DNA of 64,000 nt from Trema orientale. Its lineage: Eukaryota; Streptophyta; Magnoliopsida; Rosales; Cannabaceae. The DNA lies in contig JXTC01000110.1 of the NCBI GenBank assembly GCA_002914845.1, positions 407,298 to 471,297 of the forward strand. The letters run 5' to 3'. The translations under genes were made by a program, and so were the position numbers. The notes under the pieces were generated by a model. That model made no database searches. It was not told the DNA's origin and worked only from the letters and a program-made list of their open reading frames with translations. Shown one piece after another: positions 8,470 to 20,115 of the stretch (positions within the stretch are counted from its first letter, which is position 1; the number at the start of each line of letters is the position of its first letter).

Positions 8470-11400
8470 TCACACTACGCCCCCGGTATCGTCTGTACTG
8501 TACCGAGCTGCGGTCTTTTGAGTTTCGTCTCCATCATCTTTCTGAATTGAGCACTGATTTCCGTTTATGGTTACTGGGATTCCTCCCATATGATTGGCTG
8601 AAGCACTGGCTTGAAGTGCTTCTAAATATAAAACCTTCAACAGATTCATGAATCGGCGCCTGAACGTAGGTATGCGAGAAATAGCTTCTACGAGGCCCTG
8701 CAGTCTGAAACAAAAATAGGCATGCTTTAATCTTAAGAGAATTGAGGACTACAAAGCGGAGTACCCGTCTTCAACACTTTTTAACTCATATGTACACATA
8801 ACTGAGATAATGAGCACTATCTGCACTATCTTGTTTTGTTGCAATACCGAGTTTAATCTCCGCAATGCAGGGTCCAAAGGAGGTAAGAGTTTTGTTTAAA
8901 CAAACCCAAAAAAAAAAAAACAAAAAACAAAAAAAAACAGATATGAAATGAAGGCCAAAACACAAGTATGAAAAGACAACATCACTAACTTTGATTTACC
9001 TTCTAATGATAGCTTGCAATTGAGCTCTTCTGACAGTATCAGTAGATGGGAAGCAAGTGTCATCCCACTCGTCAGGTTTGTCGTTTTTGCATCTCATAAG
9101 CAGTTCTTTGAGACAACTTTCTTCATTCTCATCTAACTCGAGAGCCTTTATTTGCTCCTTCATGATCAACAAGGGCCCAATGAACCACTCGAATACCTTA
9201 TCTTTCGGAGCATTACTCCTCGTCAGTTCCACGTCATCAGCTTGTTATTCAATTAGAAAAATCATGATCTGAACAGAAACCAACATATAGCAACTATGGA
9301 CAAGTTCAAGTAAGATACATACAGATCATCAACCCAGCTGAGTCGGATTTTGCGGATCTAAGCAGGCAATGTAATATAGACCAAGCAGGCAGTTTCACTC
9401 CCAACTTCTTACAATCACCTGTCAGAATGCATTCTCCAATGTCCTTGAGACTTATCAGACCATTGCGAATGAGTATCCTGCCATTCACCTCACAAGATTT
9501 AAATAGCCAATCCCACACCTACATTGAAACTCAAAACAATTATTTTCTCAATATATTGATTATTGTAATTGAAATCTTGTCCTTGCCTGCATTGGTTTAT
9601 ACTGTTGAATTGCCCATTTCAATGTTCTAGAACGTTCTGAGACAAGTTTCGAAGTGAATGAGCCTTCTCTCCCTAGTTTTGAAGTGAATGAGCCTTCTCT
9701 TCCGTTCTTTGAGTCATTCTCATAGTTGTCACCCAGGTTTTTTTTAACAGAACCAGAGCTCATGTTTCTACGGTATTTAGGCCTGGCTGTCACAAGCAAA
9801 CCTCATTATCAAAATCAAAAGACAGAGTAAATTGGTATTCCATTGTGAAATCAGACTCTTCATCTCAACAAAAACAAGTATCCAAAAGAAAAAATTACAA
9901 CCATGTACCTAGGGAGGCAGGATCCCTCTCTCAAGTAGACCAAATCGTTTACATATTCATCAAACAAGGAGACCACTGATATGACAAACGCAAGTCCCAG
10001 GCAGAGTGAATCTTCCTGGAAAATTTGTCCCACGTTTAATATGAATTTCAAAACAATACTAGTACAATTGACAACAAAGGAAATTAAGAACACAAACTTA
10101 GTGAATTGACAGCAAAGGAAACTTCAGGTAGACCTGATGAACAACAACTCCACTGTAGAGCCCCAGGAAGAAGCTAGAGACAATAGCACCCAGCACAGCC
10201 CCAACAACAGCTAAAGGCCATAAGATAATAGCAAGACCAGCAAATGGAACACATACCGTCTCCAAGAATGGTCCTTCTCTGCCAATCAAGTCTTCCAAAA
10301 GCCTCTTCCAACCTATAAACAACATGTATGGGCTTTTCCACAAAGCAACAACTGTAATCAAAGGGACATCGACCGCCACACCAATCAGGCAGACCAACAA
10401 ACAGCTTGGCAATTTTGATAATCTAGCATACAAAAAGTAACATGCCTCAAGATTTTACTTCCATATTTCAGTTCAGTCTAAATCACATAATTGAAAGAAA
10501 AATTGCTCACTTTATGTCTATTTGCTTTTCATCCGCAGGTATTTGCCCAATTAGTTCATCCATGTAGGAGAAATAAGAGTGGAAGCAAAAATCTATTAAA
10601 TCCCGAACCACGGTGCAGCTTCCCTTGATAGTGGACCAACTACCCTCCTGGTATAAAAATTAAGCACAAGCAAGCCACCCAATGATCCAGAAGCGCTCAT
10701 TATAGTCTTTCTAAAAAGCTTAATCCTAATCATTTGGCATGAATTAACTAATAACATTTTTAAAAGTAACAAATGTGACTAACTTGCCAACTTTTGCTGA
10801 TGATGGTGTCACAAAAATGAAAATCTACACTTCAAGTACTTATCAATGCTAGTAAAGAACACTCGAAGGCTGGAGCGAAAAACACAACGGAGTCACCAAC
10901 ATAATTTACGCGTTTTGCCAACTCAGACTTTTCATAACAGAGAAACTTAGAGCTACTAGGTATTGGGGGGGAAAGATCACTTTATATCAGAATCACTCAA
11001 ATGTCAACTTGTATACTAGCTTATTCCAAAACATTGTAACCAATATGCAGCAAGCAAGGAAAGTACAAATAGTAAAGGAAAAGAGGTAACATACGGCAAA
11101 ACAGTGGTAGAATTTATCAGTGAAATTCTGGCCCCTGGCCTCAAATGTTGCAATAAGTGGAGCAAAAATCCCATAACCAATTCCACCCAAAAGACTTAAA
11201 ACAATCCCAAGAATTGGCCAGAGGACAAGAGGGACTGGCAGTAATACCAACACAAGAACCTTCAGAACCAGCCCGAGTCTCTTGCTTCTGAAATTTTGAG
11301 ATAATTAAAAACAAACTTAGGAAAGACTTTTAAAGACTAAAAACAATAATATTAACGGAGGAATTTTGAGAAAACAGTAAAAGAAAGTGGTGTAGGAGAA

Positions 11401-11898
11401 GCTCACCTCGCTACACAGTAGTAAGTCCAGAGAAAATGAGCAGGCCAGAGCCCAATTATTGCAGCTGAGTTTCCAACCAGAATAATTGTTACCACGATTG
11501 GCCCGATTATTGCAGCTGTCACCCAAAATAGAAAATAACCCAGCAACAGTTTCCCATCAATCAATATTTATATATATATATATATATATATGTATACACG
11601 TGATATAAAAGAACTAGAGGTATAAGATTTCTGGGTCTTCTTCAAAATCTAAGCTAGACCCATTATTTTCCTTCTTACAAATCATAATTTCAACATCTCA
11701 ATAGCTTCCAAAATAAACAGAAAGAAAGAAAGAAAGAAAGAGAAGAAAAGGCATATATAAAACTATATAACTTTACTAAAGATGGTAAAATCTAGAATGG
11801 TAACCTTTGATGAGGCCAAGGGTGAAGAGCAATAAGAAGAAGGGCAAGAAGGAGATGAAGCTCCATAGATTGGCAACAAAACCCACCGGAACCTCCAT
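8470..11898 (-). CDS. Conserved plant multi-pass membrane protein, ten exons
   Basis: Exons on the minus strand are 11898-11805, 11515-11407, 11287-11095, 10647-10511, 10422-10134, 10015-9909, 9782-9587, 9518-9323, 9240-9000 and 8704-8470. They sum to 1797 nt, or 598 residues, with one frame throughout. The first half is hydrophobic: membrane segments at about residues 8-30, 33-55, 72-100, 180-205 and 225-262, with Pro/Gly-rich blocks such as GLWPAHFLWTYYC and CVPFAGLAIILWPLAVVGA. The second half (about 276-598) is soluble, with FDEYVNDLVYLREGSC, WDWLFKSCEVNGR and KDKVFEWFIGPLL blocks. I recognise these as those of an uncharacterised plant membrane protein family but know no established function. 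The intron after exon 7 uses a GC donor (CAG/GCAAGG). Exon 7 carries a 10-residue tandem repeat. The start is the first ATG of the hydrophobic exon. Confidence 0.88.
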
Positions 11899-12478
11899 TA
11901 GAGATAGAGGTGGCTACGAAAACAAAGTCCAGAGCCAAAAATGGTACTGGAAATTATGCCACCGGATGAGTCTCCTATAGTACACACACGAATGTGAGAG
12001 AGAAACAGAGAGGTCTGGCATTTGAGAAAGCAGAGGTATTTTGCTGCAGTTAAGACAAGTGTCCTCAAGACTTTAAATCTAAGTGGGGTTACGTGGAGAG
12101 CACTGGTGACCCGATGGACACGTGGCAATCACAGAAGTCATCGACCGTGATATGCCCGCCAAAGGCACCTTTCTTTTCTTTTTCTCTCTCTTTCTTTTTT
12201 TTTTTTTTGGCGGGAACTGGCTGCACGAACTCCTGCTTATTCTTCTTGCTCTTTCCTCCATTTTTTTTTTCTTTTTTTAATTTAGAAAAATTAACAATCC
12301 AGTGGATTTTGTATTCTGTTTGATTTCTTGTTAAAAAACTGTTTGACTAATCTTAACATAATTATATATGATACACGATCAATGCTAGATAGTTACATTA
12401 TTTGCATTAGACTGTACAATTGTGTACATCTCCTGCATCTCTCCTTAACATCTAAACTCGACTAAAATATATAAAAAA
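11899..12478. other. Upstream region of the membrane protein gene
   Basis: Should contain the 5' UTR and promoter of the minus-strand gene starting at 11898. A CT-rich/T-run tract lies at about 12169-12210. A Copia element begins at 12479, so the native upstream sequence left between the start codon and that insertion is about 580 bp. Confidence 0.5.
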
Positions 12479-12691
12479 TGTTGAGATTTTGTGTAATTAT
12501 TCCTCTGATTATTTCCCTTTTTAGATGATTGTAAATTATTTGATTGAATAGCCATAATTTATCCCTGATTTTTTGGGATTGTACAAATAGGTGAAAAGGG
12601 TTTCTATCCCTGTATTTATAGGTGTAAATTCTTAAGGCAAAGGGAATAAGAAAAAACGATAAAACTATTTTTCAGTTTATTGCTTTGAAGA
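12479..12691 (+). repeat. 5' LTR of the Copia element
   Basis: 213 bp, starting TGTTGAGATTTTGTG and ending TTTGAAGA. The terminal base pair is GA rather than the usual CA; the boundary is set by the adjacent PBS and by the target duplication. A TATTTATAGG motif near 12613-12622 is the likely TATA region. Confidence 0.9.
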
Positions 12692-12703
12692 TGGTATCAG
12701 AGC
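12692..12703 (+). other. Primer-binding site (tRNA-Met)
   Basis: TGGTATCAGAGC directly follows the LTR. It is complementary to the 3' end of plant initiator methionine tRNA, the usual primer of Copia elements. Confidence 0.9.
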
Positions 12704-13445
12704 TTACCATTTGATCCAAATCAAACTTAGAAATCCCACAAACACATAAATACAAATCTCATATTTAGACTCACCTACGCAGCGTGTATATCCACAAAAC
12801 ACAACTCCATCGTGCCAACAACCGAAGTCAGCACCGCCGCACCTCCTCTCGTCACCGTCAAAACTGAAGGCCGCATCATCACAGAACCACCCGCCATTGT
12901 CGAAGCTCCTCGCCCAGCCCACGTCTCGCCGATACCCAGACCAAATATCCACCTCGCCGAGTCCTGCGCTGGACCACGCCGACTCACCGTCCTCACCGCG
13001 CCGCACCATGCCACCAGACAGCCAGACCTGACGCCGCCACACGACCCAGCTGCACGCCGAGACCAGCCGCTGCTCTGACACAAGGCAACTGAATCTAAGT
13101 TTTTCCTCATTGGCATAAAATAATGAGCAATACCAGATCCTCGTTTAGCCAAGTTTGATCGCTTGTGAGGATAGAAAACGATTTCATAAGTGCCGTTACG
13201 AGCGAGGACATGGGTGCCAAGGTCGTCGTCCTTCGACTTGCAATGGATGCTGAGTTTCGTCTCAGGTGACAGATCATTTGTGACACGTACGTGTGTCTTT
13301 GGCTGAAAAGGGCCACCATTTAGATTTTTAGATTTTAGTTTTTTTTTAAAAAAAAACGAAAAACAAAAAAAACAAAAAACAAAAAAAAAACGAAAAAAAA
13401 CCAAAAAAAAAAACGAAAAAAAAAAAATTCACACTTACTTCCAAG
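12704..13445 (+). other. Copia leader region
   Basis: Untranslated leader between PBS and gag. An unusually C-rich stretch (about 12820-13075) has no recognisable protein on either strand. It is followed by an A-rich low-complexity tract of AAAAC/AAAACG repeats (about 13347-13430) just before the gag start. Confidence 0.65.
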
Positions 13446-16400
13446 ATGAGTGAAAAAAACGAATCATCTGGAAGTAAATCCATGCCAGTGATTGTCCATT
13501 CTGAAGGAGTTTTCAATGCTGGGGTCATTCTTACAAAGACCAATTATGATCTATAGTCTCAACTAATTGAAATACAGATTACTGAGAGGGATAAGATCTC
13601 TCATATCCGCGGCAAGCATAAGCCACCTACAGAATCAGATGAAGGATATGAAAAATGGTACGCTGAAAACCAGAAAGTTAAACGATGGTTACTAATGTCA
13701 ATGACTCCAGAAATCATGAAGCGCTATCTACGCATACCTACTGCTCGTGAAATTTGGGATGCCCTTTCAAAAGCATTCTACGATGGAAATGATGAATTGC
13801 AAGTTTTTACATTAAACCAAAGGGTTTTTTCCGCCAAACAACAAGGGAAAACTCTCTCTGCTTATTATGGAGAACTCAATGAGATCTTCCAAGAACTAGA
13901 CCATCGAGATAAGGTGGTTATGAAGGATCCTGATGATGTCAAAGCATACTGCAACTCCATTGAACAATTACGGGTACATATCTTTCTTGCTGGTTTGGAT
14001 GATGTTTTTGATCAAATTCGACGAGAGATTTTACGAAGAGACTCTACCCCAAACTTGGAAGAATGCTACTCTTTGATCCGACGAGAAGCTGTTCGTCATA
14101 TCGCCCTGAATGATGTTTCTAGATCACTTGAAGCTTCTGCCATGGTGGCCCGTCATCGGTCTAACCAGAATCAGCAAGACGGATCACGATTTAACCATGG
14201 TAAAATGACCACTAGTCTCGACAAGTCCAAATACAAATGCACCCAATGCAATCGGATTGGTCATATCAAGAGTCGTTGTTTTGAGATTATGGGATATCCA
14301 GAATGGTGGGATCCTAGTCGTGCAAAAAGGGATCCAAAGAGAACTGTTGCTGCAACAATGGTTGACACAAAGCCAGAAGATGGTGAAAAAACCTCGGCAT
14401 TGGTAATAACTGCAAATAATGGTGGTAAGGCCTTCAATATCTCTGCATCTGTTTTTAATAGTACATGGATAATTGATTCTGGTGCTACAGATCATATGAC
14501 TTTTGATTCTAGACAAGTCTCATGTCTTAACCACTCTCCACAAAAATTCGTTTCCACTGCTAATGGTACCTCAACCCCAGTTACTGGGGAAGGACTTGTG
14601 CACCTCACAGATACTTTAAATTTAGATTCAGTTTTAGTTGTTCCGTCTTTAGATTATAACATTTTGTCTGTTTCTCAAATAACCCAAAGCTTATCTTGTA
14701 TTGTCATTTTTTGGCCTGACTCTTGTGTATTCAAGGACATCCAAACCAGGAAGACGATTGGCTATGGTATTAGGCAGGGGAAGCTGTACTATTTGGATCT
14801 AATGTCAAAAAGTTCTGACAAATTACGAGAAGCCTTGGTGATGGATAGCAGTGAAAAAGAAAAAAAGAAAAAGGAAATATGGCTATGGCATCGACGTTTG
14901 GGCCACGCTTCTTTTGGTTATCTAAAAAAATTGTTTCCTAGTTTATTTGCAAAATTTGATGTTTCTATCTTTCAATGTGATGTTTGTTCTCTTGCAAAGA
15001 GCCATCGTGCTTCCTTTCCACTACGTTTGAATAAAAGTCCACTTCCTTTCATGATTATACATTCTGATGTTTGGGGACCGTCCAAAGTACCTACTTTGGG
15101 AGGATCACAGTGGTTTGTAACATTTATTGATGATTGTACTAAGATGACATGGTTATGCTTGATGAAAACTAAAGGTAAAGTGAACTTATTATTTCAAAAA
15201 TTTTATAGAATGATTGAAACACAGTACAATGCAAAGATTCGAGTCCTTCACAGCGACAATAGAGGAGAATATCATAGTACTGAGTTTCAGCAATATTTGG
15301 AAGGACATGGGACAATCCATCAAACTACATGTTCTAATACACCCCAACAAAATGGAATTGCAGAACGCAAAAATAGACATTTATTGGAGGTAGTTCGAGC
15401 TTCGTTGATAGATGCCCATATGCCATTATCCTACGGGGGAGAAGCACTTACTTCTGCAGCATATTTAATCAATAGAGTGCCTTCTAGCTCTATTGACTTC
15501 CAGACACCTTTCCAAGCCCTCACAAAAGCAGTTGTTGCCCCAGGAATACCGAATCTATCACCTCATGTCTTCGGCTGTGTCGTTTTTGTCCACCTTCATA
15601 AACATCAACGCCACAAATTAACTCCTCGAGCAATACGGTGTGTCTTTGTTGGATATGCCACTCATCAAAAAGGGTATCGATGCTATCACCCTCCCACAAA
15701 AAGAATGTTTATCTCAATGGATGTGGTCTTCCATGAAGAACAAATATATTTTTCTGAGCCTGAATCTCATGGGGAGAACCAGAAGGAAATTCAGACTCTA
15801 GATTATGACTTTCTAGAGTATGAATATCCTTCTAAACATGCAAAAGCTGGTAACCAGAATGTGAGCAATTTTGATATAAGGGATACAATATCAGATTCAA
15901 GTGGTGAAGACTCACAAACTAGACTAATAAACCAGGAATTGGGTGATAAAACCCTAACAATAGAAAAAGTGAATCTACTTTCAGATCCATCTGTACCTAT
16001 TCTTGATCCACAGGCTGAGGATGAGGAGCTACCTCTAGCTGATATACCATACCAATCGCCTCCTGAAGGTGTTCTTGAGCCACACAGAAGACAGCTGCCA
16101 TAACGTTACACTCGAGGTATTCCTAAACCTACATATGAACCTGAACTTTCCAGCAAAGCCAAATACCCTATGAGTCATTATGTGTCTAACCATCGTTTGT
16201 CAGAATCAAATATGTCATTTGTAAATCAATTATCTAGTGTATCTATTCCTAACAGTGTACAAGAGGCCTTAGCAGATCATAGGTGGAAAGCATCTATGGA
16301 TGAGGAAATGAAATCCCTACAGAAGAATGAAACTTGGGAACTTGTTGATCCTCCTCCAGAAAAGAAAACAGTTCGATGTCGATGGATTTACACTGTAAAA

Positions 16401-17789
16401 TATAAAGCTAATGGCTCAATTGAACGCTTTAAAGCAAGATTGGTAGCAAAAGGATATACTCAAACCTATGGAATCAATTATACTGAGACATTTTCACCTG
16501 TAGCCAAAATCAACACAGTTCGTGTGCTCTTATCTTTAGCAGCAAACTTGGATTGGCCCTTGCAACAATTTGATGTTAAAAATGCTTTTTTACATGGAGA
16601 GTTATCTGAAGAGATTTACATAGATCTTCCACCTGGATTCATGATACCTGAAAAGCATAATCGGAAAGTGTGCAGATTAAAGAAGTCTTTGTATGGGTTA
16701 AAGCAATCCCCGAGAACATGGTTTGGAAGGTTTACAAAGTCAATGATAGCATTTGGCTACCATCAAAGCAACTCAGACCATACTCTGTTCCTCAAAAAAC
16801 AACAGGGTAAGATTACTGCACTTATTGTATATATGGATAATATGGTAGTTACAGGAGACGACCCTGAAGAAAGAAAGGCTCTACAGAGTTACTTCTCTAG
16901 AGAATTTGAAATGAAAGATCTAGGTCCTCTGAAATATTTCCTTGAGATTGAAGTATCCCGATCAAATAAAGGCATTTTTTTGTCCCAGCGGAAATATACC
17001 ATAGATCTTTTGTAAGAAACTGGCATATCAACATGTCAACCAATTGATACACCAGTGGAAGAAGGTTTAAAGTTATGCATTGACTCCAACCAGGTGCCAG
17101 CGGATAAAGGGAAATACCAACGACTTGTAGGGAGATTGATGTATTTAGCACATACAAGACCTGATCTGACTTATACATTAAGTATTGTCAGTCAATTTAT
17201 GCACAATCCTGGAGAGCAACATATGAGTGCAGTCATGCGAATTTTGAGATACTTAAAATCTGCCCCTGGAAAAGGAATCTTTTTCACAAAGAACTCAGAT
17301 CATCAAAACATAGACGCATATACTGATGCTGATTGGGCTGGTGCTATAGATGATAGACGGTCTACTTCTGGGTACTTCACCTTTGTAGGAGGTAATCTGG
17401 TGACATGGAGAAGCAAGAAACAGAATGTTGTTGCTCGTTCAAGTGCAGAAGCTGAATTCAGGGGTATAGCTCTTGGAATTTGTGAAGCATTATGGCTAAG
17501 ACTACTCTTACAAGATTTGAGCTATCTATCTAGACAACCAATCAAGTTATTCTGTGACAATAAGGCAGCATGTGATATTGCACATAATCCAATACAACAT
17601 GATCGTACAAAACATGTCGAGGTAGATAGATTTTTTATTAAGGAAAAGTTGGATAAAAAAATTGTGGAACTACCCAAGATCCGATCAGAAGATCAGTTGG
17701 CTGACATCCTCACCAAAGCAGTTTCCCATCGAGTGTTCTCAAAATTTTTAGACAAGTTGGGCATATGTGATATCTATGCACCAACTTGA
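13446..17789 (+). pseudogene. Copia gag-pol, broken by three in-frame stops
   Basis: One reading frame of about 4.3 kb with no frameshift. It encodes a UBN2-type gag, a CCHC zinc knuckle (CTQCNRIGHIKSRC, near 14236-14278), the aspartic protease DSGA motif (near 14475), the HHCC integrase zinc region (about 14885-14995), and the integrase core with its D, D and E residues (near 15066, 15255 and 15363). Copia reverse transcriptase (16380-16990) and RNase H (about 17315-17700) follow. Three stops interrupt it: TAG at 13554 (codon 37), TAA at 16101 between integrase and reverse transcriptase, and TAA at 17013 after the reverse transcriptase core. The reverse transcriptase motif reads YMDN (near 16832) where the family has Y-x-D-D, so a catalytic aspartate is also lost. 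Each stop looks like a single point mutation. The element cannot make its own polyprotein. Confidence 0.93.
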
Positions 17790-17796
17790 GGGGGAG
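17788..17796 (+). other. Polypurine tract of the Copia element
   Basis: GAGGGGGAG lies immediately before the 3' LTR and overlaps the end of the gag-pol stop codon. It is the expected plus-strand primer. Confidence 0.85.
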
Positions 17797-18009
17797 TGTT
17801 GAGATTTTGTGTAATTATTCCTTTGATTATTTCCCTCTTTAGATGATTGTAAATTATTTAATTGAATAGCCATAATTTATCCCTGATTTTTTGGGATTAT
17901 ACAGATAGGTGAAAAGGGTTTCTATCCCTGTATTTATAGGTGTAAATTCTTAAGGCAAAGTGAATAAGAAAAAATGATAAAACCATTTTTCAGTTTATTA
18001 CTTTGAAGA
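17797..18009 (+). repeat. 3' LTR of the Copia element
   Basis: 213 bp, same ends as the 5' LTR, with 9 substitutions and no indels between them by eye. It is followed by the AAAAA target duplication. Confidence 0.9.
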
Positions 18010-18887
18010 AAAAATACGTCACATTTCAATAATATTAAGAGTCTAAACAGGAAAGTATAAAACAAAGTGTATATAGCACTCATCTGTCTCAAAATAAGAC
18101 CATACTATTAGGTTGTGTGATTAAATTCTTGTCACAACAATTAGTAAAAATTTTCACAATGTTCTAAACAAAACACATATTGTGAAACATACACATATGA
18201 GTAATATTAGAGACATCACATATTGTGAAACATACACATATGAGTAATATTAGGGACATACAATGATGTGCCATTAATTTTAACTACTTATAATTTTTGA
18301 AATAAAATTTTACTATATATGTGAGTTGCTCAAAACACATACCTCATCATTTTGTGTATATTATATGCATATTATATGTGTCTTTATATGTGTCCCTAGT
18401 ATTAATCTGCACATATAATAGCAAGTTATGATATATATTGGAACATGTAACATCTATTGCACAAATCATTGTCTATATATAGTCAACGAAATTGGTTCAA
18501 AAGCTATTATAAAACGAACATCACATGAATTAAATATAAATATGATTCTAGACAAGCAATTTCACTATATAAAAATTATAATAACAATAAGAAAACAATG
18601 GTTATCTTCTTCACCCAAAAAAAAAAAAAGAAAAATTTTTTTGTTCCAAGAATAAACATTTTGATTACCCATACTATCTCAAATATGCTCATATCGAGAA
18701 TAAACCAATTTATGAAGATACAAGAAAAACACAATATACAATACCACACTCCATCCATATACCGTATGTGGGAAGCATTTGATATTCTTGTATTGATTAA
18801 GTAAATGACAAAACAAAACCAGTGGCGTCATAAAACCAAGCAAAGGCAAAAGGCATAATCCCAATTTCCATGGCATTGATTAATTTC
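18010..18887. other. Intergenic region with short repeats
   Basis: No gene recognised. A CACATATTGTGAAACATACA block plus its sequel occurs twice in tandem (about 18170-18250). The block TAATATTAGGGACATA near 18246 has an inverted partner, TATGTGTCCCTAGTATTA, near 18386-18403, which suggests a small foldback element between them. Confidence 0.45.
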
Positions 18888-19634
18888 TGTGGGGCCTATT
18901 TCTAAATCGTGCGCCAGGTGGACGGTTAGGTGGCGGAACATATGACAAGGGATATGCCATTGGACACGTGTCCAGAAGGATCACTTAAAAGTCACATAAA
19001 TCGCACGTGACACAATATCGGCCCGTTGGTTATCTTGGGCTAGAGCCGAGCCTAGCCTAGACCTTGAATAGGTTCGGCCCTATCTGGTTCTCGCCTCGAC
19101 AGCTGGGGGTCAGAAGCCTCAAGAGTTTTCTGCCAGAAGACCCTTGGGGCAGCGCTCGGTCCCAGACCCAGACAGAGCATTTAATGTGACCCTGGGTAGG
19201 TGTGCGCATCGAGTGAACCGTCCTGACAGAACGACGGATTATCAAAGTCTCTCCCTGCCGAGCTCGTACCGGATGGGACATCAGAAAGTAAGTCACGTCA
19301 ATCAGATGAGATCACGGTAACCATGGCCCGTGATTTCTGGAGCAAGTCATGATGGAAAAAGATACTTAGTCCTGGGACTGGGAGCCATCAAGGTCCCGGT
19401 TCCCATAGTACATATATGACATATATCCCTCTGGTAAGAAAAAGATAGATATAAAAAGGAAATATAAAAAAAAGAGAGTTTATTCTTGGCTATATCACTC
19501 CGTGAGTAAACATCTGACTTAAGCATCGGAGAGTCCTTGCAGGTGGAGACCCCCGCCTCTCCGATCCAACTTGAAGTCAGGAGCAGTCCGGGATAGCGAA
19601 GACATATGGACAGTTGGTAAGAACAATACCAACA
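18888..19634 (+). mobile_element. Probable solo LTR
   Basis: 747 bp, clearly more GC-rich than the surroundings. It starts TGTGGGGCC and ends ACCAACA, and is flanked by ATTTC on both sides (18883-18887 and 19635-19639), a 5-bp target duplication. A TATAAAAAGG motif near 19450, then a pyrimidine/purine-mixed segment with CATCGGAGAGTCCTTGCAGG, is organised like the promoter and R region of plant Gypsy-type LTRs. No PBS, gag or second LTR follows, so it is best read as a solo LTR left by LTR-LTR recombination. The superfamily is inference. Confidence 0.7.
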
Positions 19635-20115
19635 ATTTCAATTTTACATAATATCATATAGTATAGCAAATCACAATATATAAACGGATCAGATAGCTAT
19701 AGCAAACAATGCAAATATGCAAACAATATTAGACGGTAAAATTTAGATTCAAAATTTACAAAACATATGTATCAATATGGTTATGGCTACTGTTATGAGA
19801 TTGGCCTAAAATCAAGAATCTTAAACTGCTGGGGCTCTTTTACCTCTGGGCACTAGGATCAGCAGTAACAGAAAGTAAAGTAAAAATAGAGAAAATAAAC
19901 CAATCTTATACTGTTTCAACCCCCAAAATGGGAATCTACGTCCAATTTGCTGATGTAGCAGTCAATGTACTATGAATCAAAATCAGTGTACTACTAATAC
20001 AAGAAAGATTACTCTCAGAGAACTAGTTCTACCCAATTACAGCCTTTGAAAACTTTCAATGTTTCTTTTCTCAAGAGAAAATTATTTGAAAAACCTCTCA
20101 GCTCTCAAAAACTTA
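19635..20115. other. Intergenic region
   Basis: AT-rich; no gene, RNA or element recognised. Confidence 0.45.

Larger units (their letters stand above)
12479..18009 (+). mobile_element. Ty1/Copia LTR retrotransposon, full length but inactivated
   Basis: A 5.5-kb element with 213-bp LTRs, a primer-binding site for initiator tRNA-Met, a gag-pol frame in the order gag, protease, integrase, reverse transcriptase, RNase H (the Copia order), and a polypurine tract. It is flanked by AAAAA (12474-12478 and 18010-18014), the 5-bp duplication made by integrase. The two LTRs differ at 9 of 213 positions by my count, so the insertion is not very recent. The short size and short LTRs resemble the compact Copia lineages, but I have not assigned a lineage. 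It sits head-to-head with the minus-strand membrane protein gene. Confidence 0.95.

Noticed and set aside
9782..9790. Upstream AG (CACAG/CC) as the exon 7 acceptor of the membrane protein gene
   Set aside because: It gives a frame with an immediate stop; the next AG (CCAG/GCC) keeps the frame.
12704..13404. Minus-strand and plus-strand ORFs over the Copia leader
   Set aside because: Low-complexity, GC-driven frames with no recognisable domain, lying between the PBS and gag of the retrotransposon.
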